Source: Ottowia massiliensis
Lineage (GTDB): Bacteria > Pseudomonadota > Gammaproteobacteria > Burkholderiales > Burkholderiaceae_C
NCBI RefSeq assembly: GCF_900240305.1
Contig: NZ_LT964854.1
Span: forward strand, 1,922,001-1,986,000
Reading direction: 5' to 3'
Length of the DNA: 64,000 nt
The first letter of the stretch is position 1; each line of letters starts with the position of its first letter. Of this stretch, positions 29,270 to 38,336 are shown piece by piece. The notes beneath the pieces are model-generated. The model ran no database searches, had not been told where the DNA came from, and saw only the letters and a list, made by a program, of their open reading frames with translations. A program made the position numbers and the translations under genes.

Positions 29270-29346
29270 GGTGGCTGTAGCTCAGTTGGTAGAGTCCCAG
29301 ATTGTGATTCTGGTCGTCGTGGGTTCGAGTCCCATCAGCCACCCCA
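29270..29346 (+). tRNA. tRNA-His (anticodon GTG)
   Basis: The acceptor stem GTGGCTG pairs with CAGCCAC. The base before it is G, pairing with C73, as histidine tRNAs require (G-1). The anticodon GTG is at 29304-29306, the T-loop is GTTCGAGTC, and CCA is encoded. Confidence 0.96.
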
Positions 29347-29360
29347 GCCTTTCATCAAAA

Positions 29361-29385
29361 CGCCGCCTTCGGGCGGCGTTTTTTT
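29361..29385 (+). terminator. terminator after tRNA-His
   Basis: CGCCGCC-TTCG-GGCGGCG followed by seven T. Confidence 0.92.
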
Positions 29386-29398
29386 CGTCCAGACGCTA

Positions 29399-30358
29399 GG
29401 CCGAATCGACATTCATCCGGTATCTCCGGCGGACGTCCGAGACTAGGCATCCGCGGCCCAGCCGCTACGAATTGACCCAAACCCAATGGGAGCGGATCGA
29501 AGATCTGCTCCCTGGCAAGGCCAGTGACCCTGGGCGTACGGCAGCGGACAACCGCAGCTTCGTCAATGGCGTGCTGTGGGTGTTGCGCTCCGGGGCGCGC
29601 TGGAGTGATCTGCCGACGCGCTACGGAGCCTGCAAGAGCGTGCACAAGCGCTTCACCCGCTGGGCGGCCAGGGGCATCCGGGAGCGGGGGTCCCAGTCCC
29701 TGATTCAGGATCGAAGCAACGAGTATCTGATGATCGGCAGCAGCATTGTCCGGGCGCACGCACAGGCGGCGACCGGAAAAGGGGGGCAACGCACCCGGCT
29801 CTGGGGCGTTGCCCAGGAGGCCTGAGCACGAAGATCCACATGGCGGTGGATGGCCAGGGCCGCCCGGTGCGATTTATCCTCACTGGCGGCCAGCGTAACG
29901 ACATCACGCAAGCGCCAGCGCTGCTGGCCGGGTTCAAGCCCAAGTGCGTCTTGGCCGACAAAGGCCATGACAGCCGGCAACTGGTGGCGCAGATCCACTC
30001 GCTCGGCGCCCAGCCGGTGAACCCGCCTCGCAGCTGCCAGCAACCGCGTGCCTGCGACAAGGNGGCCGGGTTCAAGCCCAAGTGCGTCTTGGCCGACAAA
30101 GGCCATGACAGCCGGCAACTGGTGGCGCAGATCCACTCGCTCGGCGCCCAGCCGGTGAACCCGCCTCGCAGCTGCCAGCAACCGCGTGCCTGCGACAAGG
30201 CACTGTACCGACTACGCAATCGCATCGAACGTTGCTTTGCCAGGCTCAAACAGTTTCGCTGCATCGCCACTCGCTTCGACCGCAAGCCCTCCCACTTCCT
30301 GGCTTTCCTCTACCTCGCATCGATTCCCTTGTGGGGTGGGGTGAATGTCGATTCGACC
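29399..30358 (+). mobile_element. IS5-family (IS427-like) insertion sequence, copy 1
   Basis: Ends are GGCCGAATCGACATTCAT and, reversed, GGTCGAATCGACATTCAC. TA flanks both sides. A 137-bp exact direct duplication around an N at 30063 (29926-30062 and 30064-30200) inflates it; without it the element is about 822 bp, the size of copy 2 at 42540. The right flank continues directly into the second half of a family B repeat. Confidence 0.92.
29436..30345 (+). pseudogene. transposase of IS copy 1, inactivated
   Basis: Compared with copy 2 the start codon is ACG instead of ATG, and the first catalytic Asp is Gly (LMIGSSIVRAHAQ against LMIDSSIVRAHAQ). The G-run at the frame junction has six G instead of five. 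The assembly duplication also interrupts the second half. The downstream DKGHDSR motif is intact. Confidence 0.85.
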
Positions 30359-30395
30359 TAGGACATAACGCTATGGATCGAGGAGCATAGATCCC
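30359..30395 (+). repeat. repeat family B, second half only
   Basis: TAGGACATAACGCTATGGAT matches the latter half of family B and begins exactly at the IS target TA. Confidence 0.65.
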
Positions 30396-30483
30396 GCTGC
30401 TTCACGGCACCCGTCACCCGCCCCTGCCGCGCTTGGCGCCTCAGATCCGGACCGCAACCATCTCCGCGCGTTCCAAGGGGCGA

Positions 30484-30600
30484 GAGCCTGTTTGCCGTCT
30501 GGCCGTGAAGCGCAAAAGCCAGGAAATCGGGATGGGCCGCAAGGCCCAAAAAGCGCCTGTGTCCGCGTTTTCGCGTCCGCAGACGGCTTGCGAACAGCTC
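30484..30600 (+). repeat. repeat family A, internally deleted copy
   Basis: It begins GAGCCTGTTTGCCGTCTGGC and ends CTTGCGAACAGCTC. The central part is shorter than in full copies. It lies directly after the mtfA stop. Confidence 0.65.
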
Positions 30601-31423
30601 AAGGCTGGCGAAACGCCGCCTTGAGCGCGGCCGCGAGATCGGGATGCTCAAGCGCAAAGCGCTCCGGCGCGGTGAAATGCGCCTCGCAGGCCACCGCAAA
30701 AAACTCTGGCGGCGAGTGCGCCGCATAGGCATCCAGCCAGGGCGCGGGCGCGCCAAAGCGCTCCGCCAGCGCCAGCCGCTCGCAAAACCGTTCATAGGCG
30801 CTTTGCCACACCGCATGCCAGTGCAGGCGGCCTTCGCGCGCTGAACGCGCGCCCATGAAGCCTGCGGGCAGGGGCGGGCAGCCATCAGCCGGGCCGGCGT
30901 GCATGTCGATCTTGTGGGCGAATTCATGGATGACGACGTTGGAGCCGCGCAGGGCCTGCGCGTCAGCGGCGGCCACGTCGGGCCAGCTCAGCATCACCGG
31001 GCCGCCTGGCATGGCCTCGCCCAGCAGCGTCTCGGCGTAGCGGTGCACCACGCCGGCCTCGTCCCGCCGCTGGCGCGGGGCAATGGCCGGCCCCGGCTGG
31101 AGCACGATGCCCACAAAGTCGTCATACAGCGCCAGCGCCTGCTCTGGCCGCCGCGCGCCGCCCAGATGCAGCAGCGGCAAACAGGCCTGCGCCGCCACGG
31201 CCACGGCCATGCCGTCCGTCACTTGCAGGCCATGCGCGCCCGTGAACTCTTTTTGCGCCAGAAAATGCGCGGCCAGCCGCCGCAGCCGCGCCTGCTCATG
31301 CGGCAGCAGCCGCGCCAAAAAGCGGTGGCCCAGCAGCGTGGCCTGCCAAAGATCGTCAGGAATAGGCGCTGGCTGCCCCAGCCTGCAAAGCCGGGCGGCC
31401 AGCCGTGCAAGCCAATGGGGCAT
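30599..31423 (-). CDS. mtfA: M90-family zinc metallopeptidase (MtfA-like)
   Basis: The zinc motif is HEFAHKID (in VVIHEFAHKIDM), and the third ligand lies in SPPEFFAVACEAHFT. Upstream ALYDDFVGIVLQPG and GPVMLSWPDV match MtfA. E. coli MtfA is a cytoplasmic peptidase that binds the glucose regulator Mlc. The start at 31423 (MPHWLARLAARL) gives 274 residues; an upstream ATG at 31492 adds 23 residues of no family likeness. Confidence 0.88.
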   Translation of the reverse strand: MPHWLARLAARLCRLGQPAPIPDDLWQATLLGHRFLARLLPHEQARLRRLAAHFLAQKEFTGAHGLQVTDGMAVAVAAQACLPLLHLGGARRPEQALALYDDFVGIVLQPGPAIAPRQRRDEAGVVHRYAETLLGEAMPGGPVMLSWPDVAAADAQALRGSNVVIHEFAHKIDMHAGPADGCPPLPAGFMGARSAREGRLHWHAVWQSAYERFCERLALAERFGAPAPWLDAYAAHSPPEFFAVACEAHFTAPERFALEHPDLAAALKAAFRQP

Positions 31424-31693
31424 GAGCGGCAAAACGCGGGAAAACGCGGCAATGGAAACCCCGGCAGGTGCGAGCGCCGCGCGCGGCTTCAAGAGGGCTG
31501 GCGCGCCGCAAAAGGCCGCCGCAAAAGGCCGCCGCGAACGTTCCTCCGCCGCACCCGGGCGCGCCTGTCTTCAAAAAAGTTCAGAGAGCGCCCAGCGCTG
31601 GCATGCGCGGAGCCAGCGCTGCCGGGGCCTTTTTCACCTTCCGGCCTGCGCCCCAGCCATCAGGAACACGCCGCTTTGGCAGGCGTGAATTCA

Positions 31694-31780
31694 GCTCCTT
31701 GATTCGTAGCATGAGGTCCTAGTGAAATAAACGCAGGAGCCATTTTCAATGCCTTTGAATTCGCTTCTTTTTTTGAAGCG
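31694..31780 (-). repeat. repeat family B copy
   Basis: On the minus strand it has the family order: AGAAGCGAATTCAAAGG, then GAAAATGGCTCC, then TTTCACTAGGACC, then GCTACGAATCAAGG. It lies next to the family A copy at 31821. Confidence 0.75.
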
Positions 31781-31820
31781 TAACACCCGCCCGCCTTCCC
31801 CTTTGAACAGGTTCCCAGAA

Positions 31821-31975
31821 CCTGTACAGAGCCTGGCCGTGAGGGGCAAAAGTGCGGATCGGGATGAGCTGCAAGGCACAAGCCGCAGACGGGCCTTGTG
31901 GCCCGGCGAGGATTTGCAACGCCGCAGACCGCCCGAGACCGCGCTTTTTGCACCCGCGGGCAGACTTTGAACAGG
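31821..31975 (+). repeat. repeat family A, reference copy (155 bp)
   Basis: Left arm CCTGTACAGAGCCTGGCCGT and right arm (reverse complement) CCTGTTCAAAGTCTGCCCGC form an imperfect inverted repeat of about 37 bases. The core carries an inner hairpin CGGGCC-TTGT-GGCCCG and the motif GATTTGCAACGCCGCAGACC. Related copies lie at 25083, 30484, 35923, 36900, 47884, 54103 and 58055, all between genes. Confidence 0.85.
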
Positions 31976-31978
31976 CGC

Positions 31979-32872
31979 TCAAACCCGCAAGGCGGGAAAG
32001 CGCTCGGCCAGCAAAGCCTCCAGGCCAAACTGCGCCAGCAGCGCTTGCAGGCGCTCGGCGGCGCTGCGCTTTTTGTGGCCCGTCCACGTCGCGATGATCA
32101 GCTCGTTTTTCATGCTGTGCTCCCAGCCGACCAGCTCGGTCACCGTGACGGCGTAGCCCTGCGACTCAAGGTAGAGGCAGCGCAGCACGTTGGTGAGCTG
32201 GCTGCCCATCTCGCGCGTATGCAAGGGGTGGCGCCACAGCTCGGCCAGCGGCGTGCGCGCCAGTTGCAGCGCCTTGTTCATGCGCAGCCGCGCAGCCACC
32301 TCGGCCTGGCAGCAAGGGGCCAGCACGATGGCGCGGGCCTGCTTGCGCAGGGCAAACGCAATGGCGTCATCCGTGGCGGTATCGCAGGCGTGCAGGGCCG
32401 TCACCACGTCAAACACATCCGGCAGCGCGGCGCTGGCCGCAGACTCGGCGGCGCTTGTGTTGATGAAGCTCATGCGCTCAAAACCCAGGCGCGCGGCCAG
32501 CTCGCGCGAGCGCTCCACCAGATCAGCGCGGGTTTCAATGCCATACAGATGCCCCAGTTCGCGCCCCGGCTCGTGCCTTGTGCGCCACAGGTCATACAGC
32601 ATGAAACCCAGATACGACTTGCCCGCGCCGCGGTCGGCCAGCAGCAGGCCGCCTTCGCGCGGCGGCAGCTCTTGCCGCACTTTTTCAATGAATTGCAGCA
32701 GGTGATTGACCTGCTTGAGCTTGCGCCGCGAGTCCTGATTGAGCCGCCCATCGCGGGTCAGGATGTGCAGCTCCTTGAGCAGCTCGATGGACTGGCCGGG
32801 GCGCAAGCCCAGCTGGGCATGCAAATCAGGCGCGGCCTGAAGCGCCGCCTTGGTTTTGCGTGATGAAGTCAT
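31979..32872 (-). CDS. class I SAM-dependent methyltransferase (Methyltransf_32-like)
   Basis: 297 residues. The fold is suggested by GGLLLADRGAGKSYLGFML (motif I region), YGIETRADLVERSRELA (SAM ribose-binding acid), DVVTALHACDTATDDAI and IVLAPCCQAE. This HACDTATD...CCQ pattern is typical of the METTL25/Methyltransf_32 group, whose substrates in bacteria are mostly unknown, possibly RNA. The start at 32872 (MTSSRKTKAAL) is chosen over an upstream ATG at 32956. It is on the same strand as dnaG, 127 bases downstream. Confidence 0.8.
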   Translation of the reverse strand: MTSSRKTKAALQAAPDLHAQLGLRPGQSIELLKELHILTRDGRLNQDSRRKLKQVNHLLQFIEKVRQELPPREGGLLLADRGAGKSYLGFMLYDLWRTRHEPGRELGHLYGIETRADLVERSRELAARLGFERMSFINTSAAESAASAALPDVFDVVTALHACDTATDDAIAFALRKQARAIVLAPCCQAEVAARLRMNKALQLARTPLAELWRHPLHTREMGSQLTNVLRCLYLESQGYAVTVTELVGWEHSMKNELIIATWTGHKKRSAAERLQALLAQFGLEALLAERFPALRV

Positions 32873-32999
32873 GGTGTGCGCGGGAAGGCGTTCTTGGGCG
32901 TTTTTGGGCGTTTTTGCTCTTGGTTCCAGAGCATAAAGTTCTGAAAACCTGTTCAAAGTGGCCGTTCACAAAGTGGCGGCCGGATGGGATTGCGGGCTG

Positions 33000-34901
33000 T
33001 CACCCACCGCGCAGCTGCCCCAGTTCGGCCATGAGCTGGCGGTAGGCCTGCATGTCGCCGGCGGCCAGGGCGGCGTCCATGCGGCGTTTGATGTCTTCCA
33101 CGCGCGCGCCGCGCAGCACGCTTTGCAAGTCGTCGCGGTCGCTGGCGATGCCTTCGAGCGCGAGCAGGGTTTGCACTTCGTGCACGGCGGCCGCTTCCAG
33201 CGGGTGGCCGTGCAGGGCCTGGCGCAGGGCGGCCCAGGGCTGGGGGCCGTGTTCGTGAAATTGCCTGTCGAGCCAGGCAAAAAGCGGGCCGTGGGGGGCG
33301 GGCTGGCTGCAAAGCAGGTGCTGGTCTGGCTCGCCCAGGGCGGGCCAGGCGGCGGGGTCGGTGAGCACGATTTGCAGGGCGCGGCTGGCGCGGCTGGCCG
33401 GGGCAGCGCGAAGGCGGGCGGCGCTGTTTGGCCAGCCGTCATTCCAGCCGTCATTCCAGCCGTCATGCCAGCCGTCATTGCGGCGGTCATGCCAGCGCTC
33501 ATCCGGCCCGCCTGCGCTGCCGCGCCGGGGGCGCTGGCCCGGCCCAGGCGATGGGGCGCTGCGGGCGTGTGTGCCTGATGCGCCTGATGCGCTGCGGCTC
33601 TGGCCCCAAAGCTGGGCCAGCTCGCGCGCGTCGATTTGCGTTTGCTGGGCGATGTCGGCCAGGATTTGCTGCGCCAGCGCCCCGGCGGGCAGTTGCTGCC
33701 ACAAGGGGCGGGCCTGGGCGGCAAAGCGGGCGCGCCCTTCGGCGCTGCTCATGTCGCAGTCCTGGGCGGCGGTTTGCAGCAAAAAGCGCGAGAGCGGCTC
33801 GGCGGCGGCCACGGCGGCGGCAAAGGCCTGGGCGCCTTCGGTGCGGATGAAGCTGTCGGGGTCGTGACCGCCGGGCAGAAAGAGAAATTTCACGCTGCGC
33901 GTGTCGCTGGCGTAGGGCAAGGCCGCTTGCAGCGCCTTGTGCGCCGCGCGCTGGCCGGCGGCGTCGCCGTCAAAGCTGAAGACCACGCTGGCGGTGAAGC
34001 GAAAGAGCTTTTGCACGTGCTGCGGCGTGCAGGCGGTGCCCAGCGTGGCCACGGCATTGGCAAAGCCCAACTGGGCCAGCGCCACCACGTCCATATAGCC
34101 TTCCACCACCAGCGCATAGCCTTTTTCGCGCAGGGCGGCGCGCGCTTCATACAGGCCATACAGCTCGCTGCCTTTGTGAAAGACGGGGGTTTCGGGCGAG
34201 TTGAGGTATTTGGGCTTTTCGTTGCCCAGCACGCGCGCGCCAAAGCCGATGACTTCGCCTTTGACAGAGCGGATGGGGAACATGATGCGGTCGCGAAAGC
34301 GGTCATACCGGCGCTCTGGCCCGCCTTCGCCTTCACCGGCGATGACCAGGCCGCTTTCCACCAGCAGCGGATCGGCGTAGTCGGGAAAAACGCCCGCCAG
34401 CGTGCGCCAGCCTTCGGGCGCGTAGCCCAGGGCAAAGCGGCTGGCAATCTGGCCGGTGAGGCCGCGTTGTTTCAGGTAGCCGATGGCGCGCGGCGCGTCT
34501 TTCAGGCGCTGGCGGTAGGCCTGGCTGGCGCGCGCCAGCACTTGCGAGAGCGTGGCGCGGCGCTGGCTTTGCTGCGCGTCGCGCGCTTTTTCTTGCGGGC
34601 TGCGCGTGTCTTCGGGCACGGACAGGCCGCATTGCTGGGCCAAGTCGTGCACGGCCTCGGTAAAGCTCGCGCCGGTGTGCTCCATCAGAAAGTTGATGGC
34701 GTCGCCATGCTTGCCGCAGCTGAAGCAGTGATAGAACTGTTTGGCGGGGCTGACGCTGAAAGAGGGCGTTTTCTCGGCGTGAAACGGGCACAGGCCCATG
34801 AAGTTGGCGCCGCTTTTTTTCAGCTGCACGTAACGGCCCACCACCTCCACCACGTCGGCGCGGGCCAGCAGCTCCTGAATGAATGACTGGGCAATGGCCA
34901 T
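33000..34901 (-). CDS. dnaG: DNA primase
   Basis: A 633-residue primase that makes RNA primers for replication. The N-terminal CHC2 zinc finger is CPFHAEKTPSFSVSPAKQFY followed by HCFSCGKHGD. The TOPRIM core has VVEGYMDVVAL and FSFDGDAAGQRAA. Residues about 440-500, the linker to the helicase-binding domain, contain a tandem WNDG/WHDG repeat encoded by 12-bp units at about 33434-33490. The start at 34901 (MAIAQSFIQELLARADVV) matches the family. It follows murI by 8 bases. Confidence 0.96.
   Translation of the reverse strand: MAIAQSFIQELLARADVVEVVGRYVQLKKSGANFMGLCPFHAEKTPSFSVSPAKQFYHCFSCGKHGDAINFLMEHTGASFTEAVHDLAQQCGLSVPEDTRSPQEKARDAQQSQRRATLSQVLARASQAYRQRLKDAPRAIGYLKQRGLTGQIASRFALGYAPEGWRTLAGVFPDYADPLLVESGLVIAGEGEGGPERRYDRFRDRIMFPIRSVKGEVIGFGARVLGNEKPKYLNSPETPVFHKGSELYGLYEARAALREKGYALVVEGYMDVVALAQLGFANAVATLGTACTPQHVQKLFRFTASVVFSFDGDAAGQRAAHKALQAALPYASDTRSVKFLFLPGGHDPDSFIRTEGAQAFAAAVAAAEPLSRFLLQTAAQDCDMSSAEGRARFAAQARPLWQQLPAGALAQQILADIAQQTQIDARELAQLWGQSRSASGASGTHARSAPSPGPGQRPRRGSAGGPDERWHDRRNDGWHDGWNDGWNDGWPNSAARLRAAPASRASRALQIVLTDPAAWPALGEPDQHLLCSQPAPHGPLFAWLDRQFHEHGPQPWAALRQALHGHPLEAAAVHEVQTLLALEGIASDRDDLQSVLRGARVEDIKRRMDAALAAGDMQAYRQLMAELGQLRGG
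33434..33490 (-). repeat. 12-bp tandem repeat inside dnaG
   Basis: Four to five copies of a unit close to CCAGCCGTCATT on the plus strand. Translated in the dnaG frame it gives DGWHDGWNDGWNDGW. Such units expand and contract by replication slippage. Confidence 0.85.
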
Positions 34902-34909
34902 GCTGCGCC

Positions 34910-35803
34910 TCAAGCCGTGCCCGGCGCCGATTCAGCCGCAGCCAGATTCAGCCGCTGCGCCGCCGCCAGCAAGGCCGCCGCGCTGCCCGTGGCCAGCAGC
35001 CGCACCGTGCCGGGGGCCGGGCCGGGGTTGAGCAGGCCGGCCGCTGCCAGCAGGCGGCGCGCGTGGCGGGCCACGGGCGGGCCTGGCTCCAGCAGCGCCA
35101 CGGCATCCGCGCTTTCGTTTTCGCCTTCATCCGCCTTTGCCTTCAGGCCCGCGTGCCGCCGCCAGGCGGCCTCGGCCAGCGGGTAATGCGTGCAGCCCAG
35201 CACCAGCGTGTCGATCGCGCCGGGCTGCGGCCCCAGCGGCCCCAGCGCGGCCAGGTAGCGGGCGATCAGCGCATCCGTGCGGCCTGCATGCAGCCCGCCA
35301 TCGGGCAGGATGGCCTCTTGCTCGATGGCATCGGCCAGCCCGTCGCACGGCTGCAAAACAAAGCGCACTTGCGGCGGCTGCGCGGCCAGCAGGCGCGCAA
35401 AGCGTGCGCTTTGCAGCGTGCCGCGCGTGGCCAGCACCCCCACGCACTGCGTGCGCGTGCGCGCCGCCGCCGGTTTGAGCGCCGGTTCAATGCCCACGAT
35501 GGGCCACTGCGGCCAGCGCGCCCGCAGTGCATCAGCGCCCGCCGCCGTGGCCGTGTTGCATGCAATCACCAGCGCCTTGGCGCCGTGGTCTTCCACCAGC
35601 TCGCGCGCAATGGCCAGGCAGCGCGCGGCCACGAAGGCGCTGCCTTTTTCACCATACGGGGCGTAAGCGCTGTCGGCCACATAAATGAAGTGCTCATGCG
35701 GCAGCTGCGCGCGCAAGGCGCGCAAAACCGAAAGGCCGCCCACGCCGCTGTCAAACACCCCGATGGGCTGATGGCACTGGGCCGGAAACGTGGCGGAAGG
35801 CAT
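34910..35803 (-). CDS. murI: glutamate racemase
   Basis: A 297-residue cytoplasmic enzyme making D-glutamate for peptidoglycan. The substrate-binding FDSGVGGLSVLRAL and ADSAYAPYGEK, and the two catalytic cysteines in VIACNTATA and LVLGCTHYPLAE, are all present. The stop lies 8 bases before dnaG, so the two are probably co-transcribed. Confidence 0.96.
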   Translation of the reverse strand: MPSATFPAQCHQPIGVFDSGVGGLSVLRALRAQLPHEHFIYVADSAYAPYGEKGSAFVAARCLAIARELVEDHGAKALVIACNTATAAGADALRARWPQWPIVGIEPALKPAAARTRTQCVGVLATRGTLQSARFARLLAAQPPQVRFVLQPCDGLADAIEQEAILPDGGLHAGRTDALIARYLAALGPLGPQPGAIDTLVLGCTHYPLAEAAWRRHAGLKAKADEGENESADAVALLEPGPPVARHARRLLAAAGLLNPGPAPGTVRLLATGSAAALLAAAQRLNLAAAESAPGTA

Positions 35804-35922
35804 GACGAAAAGACGGGGGAAAAGGCGGAGAAAAAGCGGGGCAGGAAGGCCAGGGCGCGCGCGCAGCCTGGCAGTTTACGAGCGCTGCGCTTGGAGCCGG
35901 CATGCCGCGCTGGCGCATGAGA

Positions 35923-36044
35923 ACTTGTCCAAAGTCTGTCCGTGAGGGCGGAAAGCGCGGACGGGGCCTGGTCTCGGGCGCTCTTGGGCCTTGCAACCCA
36001 TCCCGACTCCTGAGCTTTTGCCTTCACAGCCAAGCTCAGGTTCT
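35923..36044 (-). repeat. repeat family A, internally deleted copy
   Basis: It begins ACTTGTCCAAAGTCTGTCCG and ends CAGCCAAGCTCAGGTTCT. The core is shortened relative to the 31821 copy. Confidence 0.65.
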
Positions 36045-36155
36045 GAGGCCAGCAGCAAACAGGCACGCGGAGAAGCCACGCACGCGGAGAAGCCACGCAG
36101 AGAGAGCAGGCTCGCAGCGGTTCGCGCCTTGCTCCGGACCGTACACGTTTGACTA

Positions 36156-36714
36156 GGGCCTGCTAATGACCGAGTGACCGAGACTGAATCACAGCCAAAG
36201 CCAGTTCCGGATCAGTTCTTGGCCCCCTTTGCTGGCATGCCGCTGGCCCGTCATCAGAGCGGACTTGAGCAGATTGCTGGCGCATCGCACAAGGCCCGTA
36301 TCCTGGCGCACACGCCCCCCGAGTGAGTGGCCTATGGCCTGGCTTTGAGTCCCGCGCCCGGGCCGTGACGGTGCACTTTCACGATCGTGGCGTCGGCCAT
36401 GGCGCATTCCATATCCGGCTGGCCGCTGACCGCATTAAAGCGTTCTTGCCAGATACCGGCCTTGACCCCGTCGCGAAAGCGCTTGAAGACGGTGTTGCAT
36501 TTGCCAAATTCTTCGAGCCAATCGCGCCAGGGGCTGCCTGTGCGCACGATTCACGGCATGGCCTCTGCAAACCAAGCGCCTGTTCGCGCCTCTTGACCCT
36601 GCATCGCCAGGCTTGCCCAGACAGTGCGAGGCCATCAGTACCCACTGCTTGTCGCTCAATACTCATCTTTTCATGGCGGAATTGCTGCACAACAGGAAGA
36701 TTCTCAACAGGCCC
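36156..36714 (-). mobile_element. deleted remnant of the IS found at 48354
   Basis: Its ends match those of the 48354 element (ATTCTCAACAGGCCC at 36700-36714; a partly duplicated GGGCCTG end at 36156), with TA on each side. It is 559 bp against about 800 for the intact form, so part of the transposase gene is missing. Transposase pieces (SDKQWVLMASHCLGKPGDAG, FGKCNTVFKRFRDGVKAGIW) read in different frames on the minus strand. Confidence 0.85.
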
Positions 36715-36765
36715 TAAACGAAAGCGGCTTGTGCGGCACGCCTGCGGGCTGGGCCTGTCTGGATA

Positions 36766-36855
36766 TATCAAAAACAGGAGCAAATTGAAGGGCTTCAAAT
36801 ACCGCTTTGCGCTCGTTTCACTAAGACGTTACGCTATGAATTAAAGAGCGAAATA
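36766..36855 (+). repeat. repeat family B copy
   Basis: TATCAAAAACAGGAGCAAAT at the start, TTTCACTAAGACG in the middle, GCTATGAATTAAAGAGCG at the end. Confidence 0.75.
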
Positions 36856-36899
36856 GAGGCTGGCTCGTGAACGGAACGCGTGCGCTGGCGGGCTTGGCG

Positions 36900-37041
36900 C
36901 CTGTTCAGAGCCTGGCCGTGAGGGCGGCAGATCGGGACAGGCTGCAAGACGCAAACCGCAGACAGGCCTTGCGGCCCGGCGAATTTGCAACGCCGCAGAC
37001 CGCCCGAGTCCGCGCTTTTCTTTTGCATCCACGGACAGGCC
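36900..37041 (+). repeat. repeat family A copy abutting the aryl-polyene operon
   Basis: Full-length core (CGCAGACAGGCCTTGCGGCC, TTTGCAACGCCGCAGACCGC) with both arms. It starts immediately after the last stop codon of the operon read on the minus strand, so it may fold in the 3' end of that mRNA. Confidence 0.75.
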
Positions 37042-37042
37042 C

Positions 37043-37816
37043 CTACTGATACAGCGCGCCATTGATGCCGATGGTCTGGCCGCTGATGTAGGCGGCGCGG
37101 TCGCTGGCGAGGAAGGCGACGAGGTCGGCCACTTCCTGCGGCTGGCCCGCGCGCTGCATGGGCACGAGGCGGCGGATGGCGTCTTCGTCAAAGGCGCGGG
37201 CGGACATGTCGCTGGCGATGATGCCGGGGGCAACGGCATTGACGGTGACGCCCCGGCTGGCGCATTCGAGGGCGAGGGTTTTTACGGCGGCGTGCAGCGC
37301 GCCTTTGGCGGCGGCGTAGTTGGTCTGGCCGCGGTTGCCGGCCTGTCCGGCCACGGAGGTGATGGCGATGATGCGGCCCCAGCGCGCGCGCAGCATGGGC
37401 AGCATGAGGGGCTGGGCCACGTTAAAAAAACCGTTGAGGTTCACGTCGATCACGCGCTGCCACTGCGCGGCGCTCATGCCGGCAAAAACGGCGTCGTCAT
37501 GCGCGCCTGCGTTGCTGATGAGCACCTGAATGGGGCCGCTCGCCAGCGCCTGTTGCAGCGCGGCGGCGCTGGCGGCGGCGTCGGTTACGTCAAAAGCCAG
37601 GGCTTCGGCGCTGCCGCCTGCGGCGCGGATGCTGGCGGCCAGCGCTTCGGCGGCGTCCAGGCGCGTGTTGGCGTGGGCCAGCACGTGCAGGCCCTGTGCG
37701 GCCAGGGCGCGGGCGATGGCGCTGCCGATGGCGCCGCTGGCGCCGGTGACGAGGGCGCGGCGGGGTGTGGATGAGACGGCGGATGAAACGGCGGCGGGAG
37801 TGCGGGCGGCGGTCAT
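37043..37816 (-). CDS. 3-oxoacyl-ACP reductase, FabG-like (aryl-polyene type)
   Basis: A 257-residue short-chain dehydrogenase. The cofactor motif TGASGAIGSAIA, the NAG motif (ISNAGAHDD), the catalytic Ser (ITSVAGQAGN) and YxxxK (YAAAKGALHAA) are all present. It would reduce the beta-keto group during polyene chain growth. It is the last gene of a six-gene unit, 7 bases after the dehydratase, and is likely specific to that pathway rather than the housekeeping fabG. Confidence 0.88.
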   Translation of the reverse strand: MTAARTPAAVSSAVSSTPRRALVTGASGAIGSAIARALAAQGLHVLAHANTRLDAAEALAASIRAAGGSAEALAFDVTDAAASAAALQQALASGPIQVLISNAGAHDDAVFAGMSAAQWQRVIDVNLNGFFNVAQPLMLPMLRARWGRIIAITSVAGQAGNRGQTNYAAAKGALHAAVKTLALECASRGVTVNAVAPGIIASDMSARAFDEDAIRRLVPMQRAGQPQEVADLVAFLASDRAAYISGQTIGINGALYQ

Positions 37817-37823
37817 GGAGGTG

Positions 37824-38336
37824 TCAGGGAACGCTGGGGGCGCGCGGCGGCGTCAGCTGCACCACGGCGCGGCCTTGCAGCAGAAGCGGGCCGTTTTCGG
37901 CCTGAATGTTTTCGGCATGGAGGGTGAAGCGGTACAGGCGCGTGGGGCCGCTGACGGCGTCAGAAAGCACGTTCACGAGCAGGCGGGCGGCCACGCCGTC
38001 CAGCCGCGCGGCGTGGAAGGTGACGGCGCGCACGCTCACCAGCATGCCGCCAGCGGGCGCGGCATGGCCTTGGGCTTCGGCCAGCAGCGCGCCGTGCAGG
38101 GCCATGGCCTGCCCGGCGTATTCAATGCCGCAGGCTGCGCCCAGGCGGCCTTGCTGGCGCAAGGGGTTGCCGAGGTCGCGGTGGCTGCCGGCGGCGCACA
38201 GCAGGCCGTTTTCGCTGGCTTGAAGCACGCTGTCCAAGAGGCACATGCGGCCCTGGTGGGGCACGCGGGCGGCGATCCAGCCGTGGCCCTGGCCTGCGGC
38301 GGCGTTGAAAAAGCGGCCGGTGCTGTCAGTGTTCAT
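37824..38336 (-). CDS. 3-hydroxyacyl-ACP dehydratase, aryl-polyene type
   Basis: A 170-residue hotdog-fold protein. VPHQGRMCLLDSVL is the substrate-tunnel motif of ApeP-like dehydratases, with the His in VPHQGRM, and GIEYAGQAMALHGAL is the second conserved helix. It overlaps the upstream ketosynthase-like gene by four bases. It is expected to make the trans double bonds of a polyene together with the reductase; assignment is by likeness and context. Confidence 0.82.
   Translation of the reverse strand: MNTDSTGRFFNAAAGQGHGWIAARVPHQGRMCLLDSVLQASENGLLCAAGSHRDLGNPLRQQGRLGAACGIEYAGQAMALHGALLAEAQGHAAPAGGMLVSVRAVTFHAARLDGVAARLLVNVLSDAVSGPTRLYRFTLHAENIQAENGPLLLQGRAVVQLTPPRAPSVP

Noticed and set aside
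36323..36844. 173-codon plus-strand frame
   Set aside because: It is antisense to the IS remnant and is explained by transposase sequence on the other strand.
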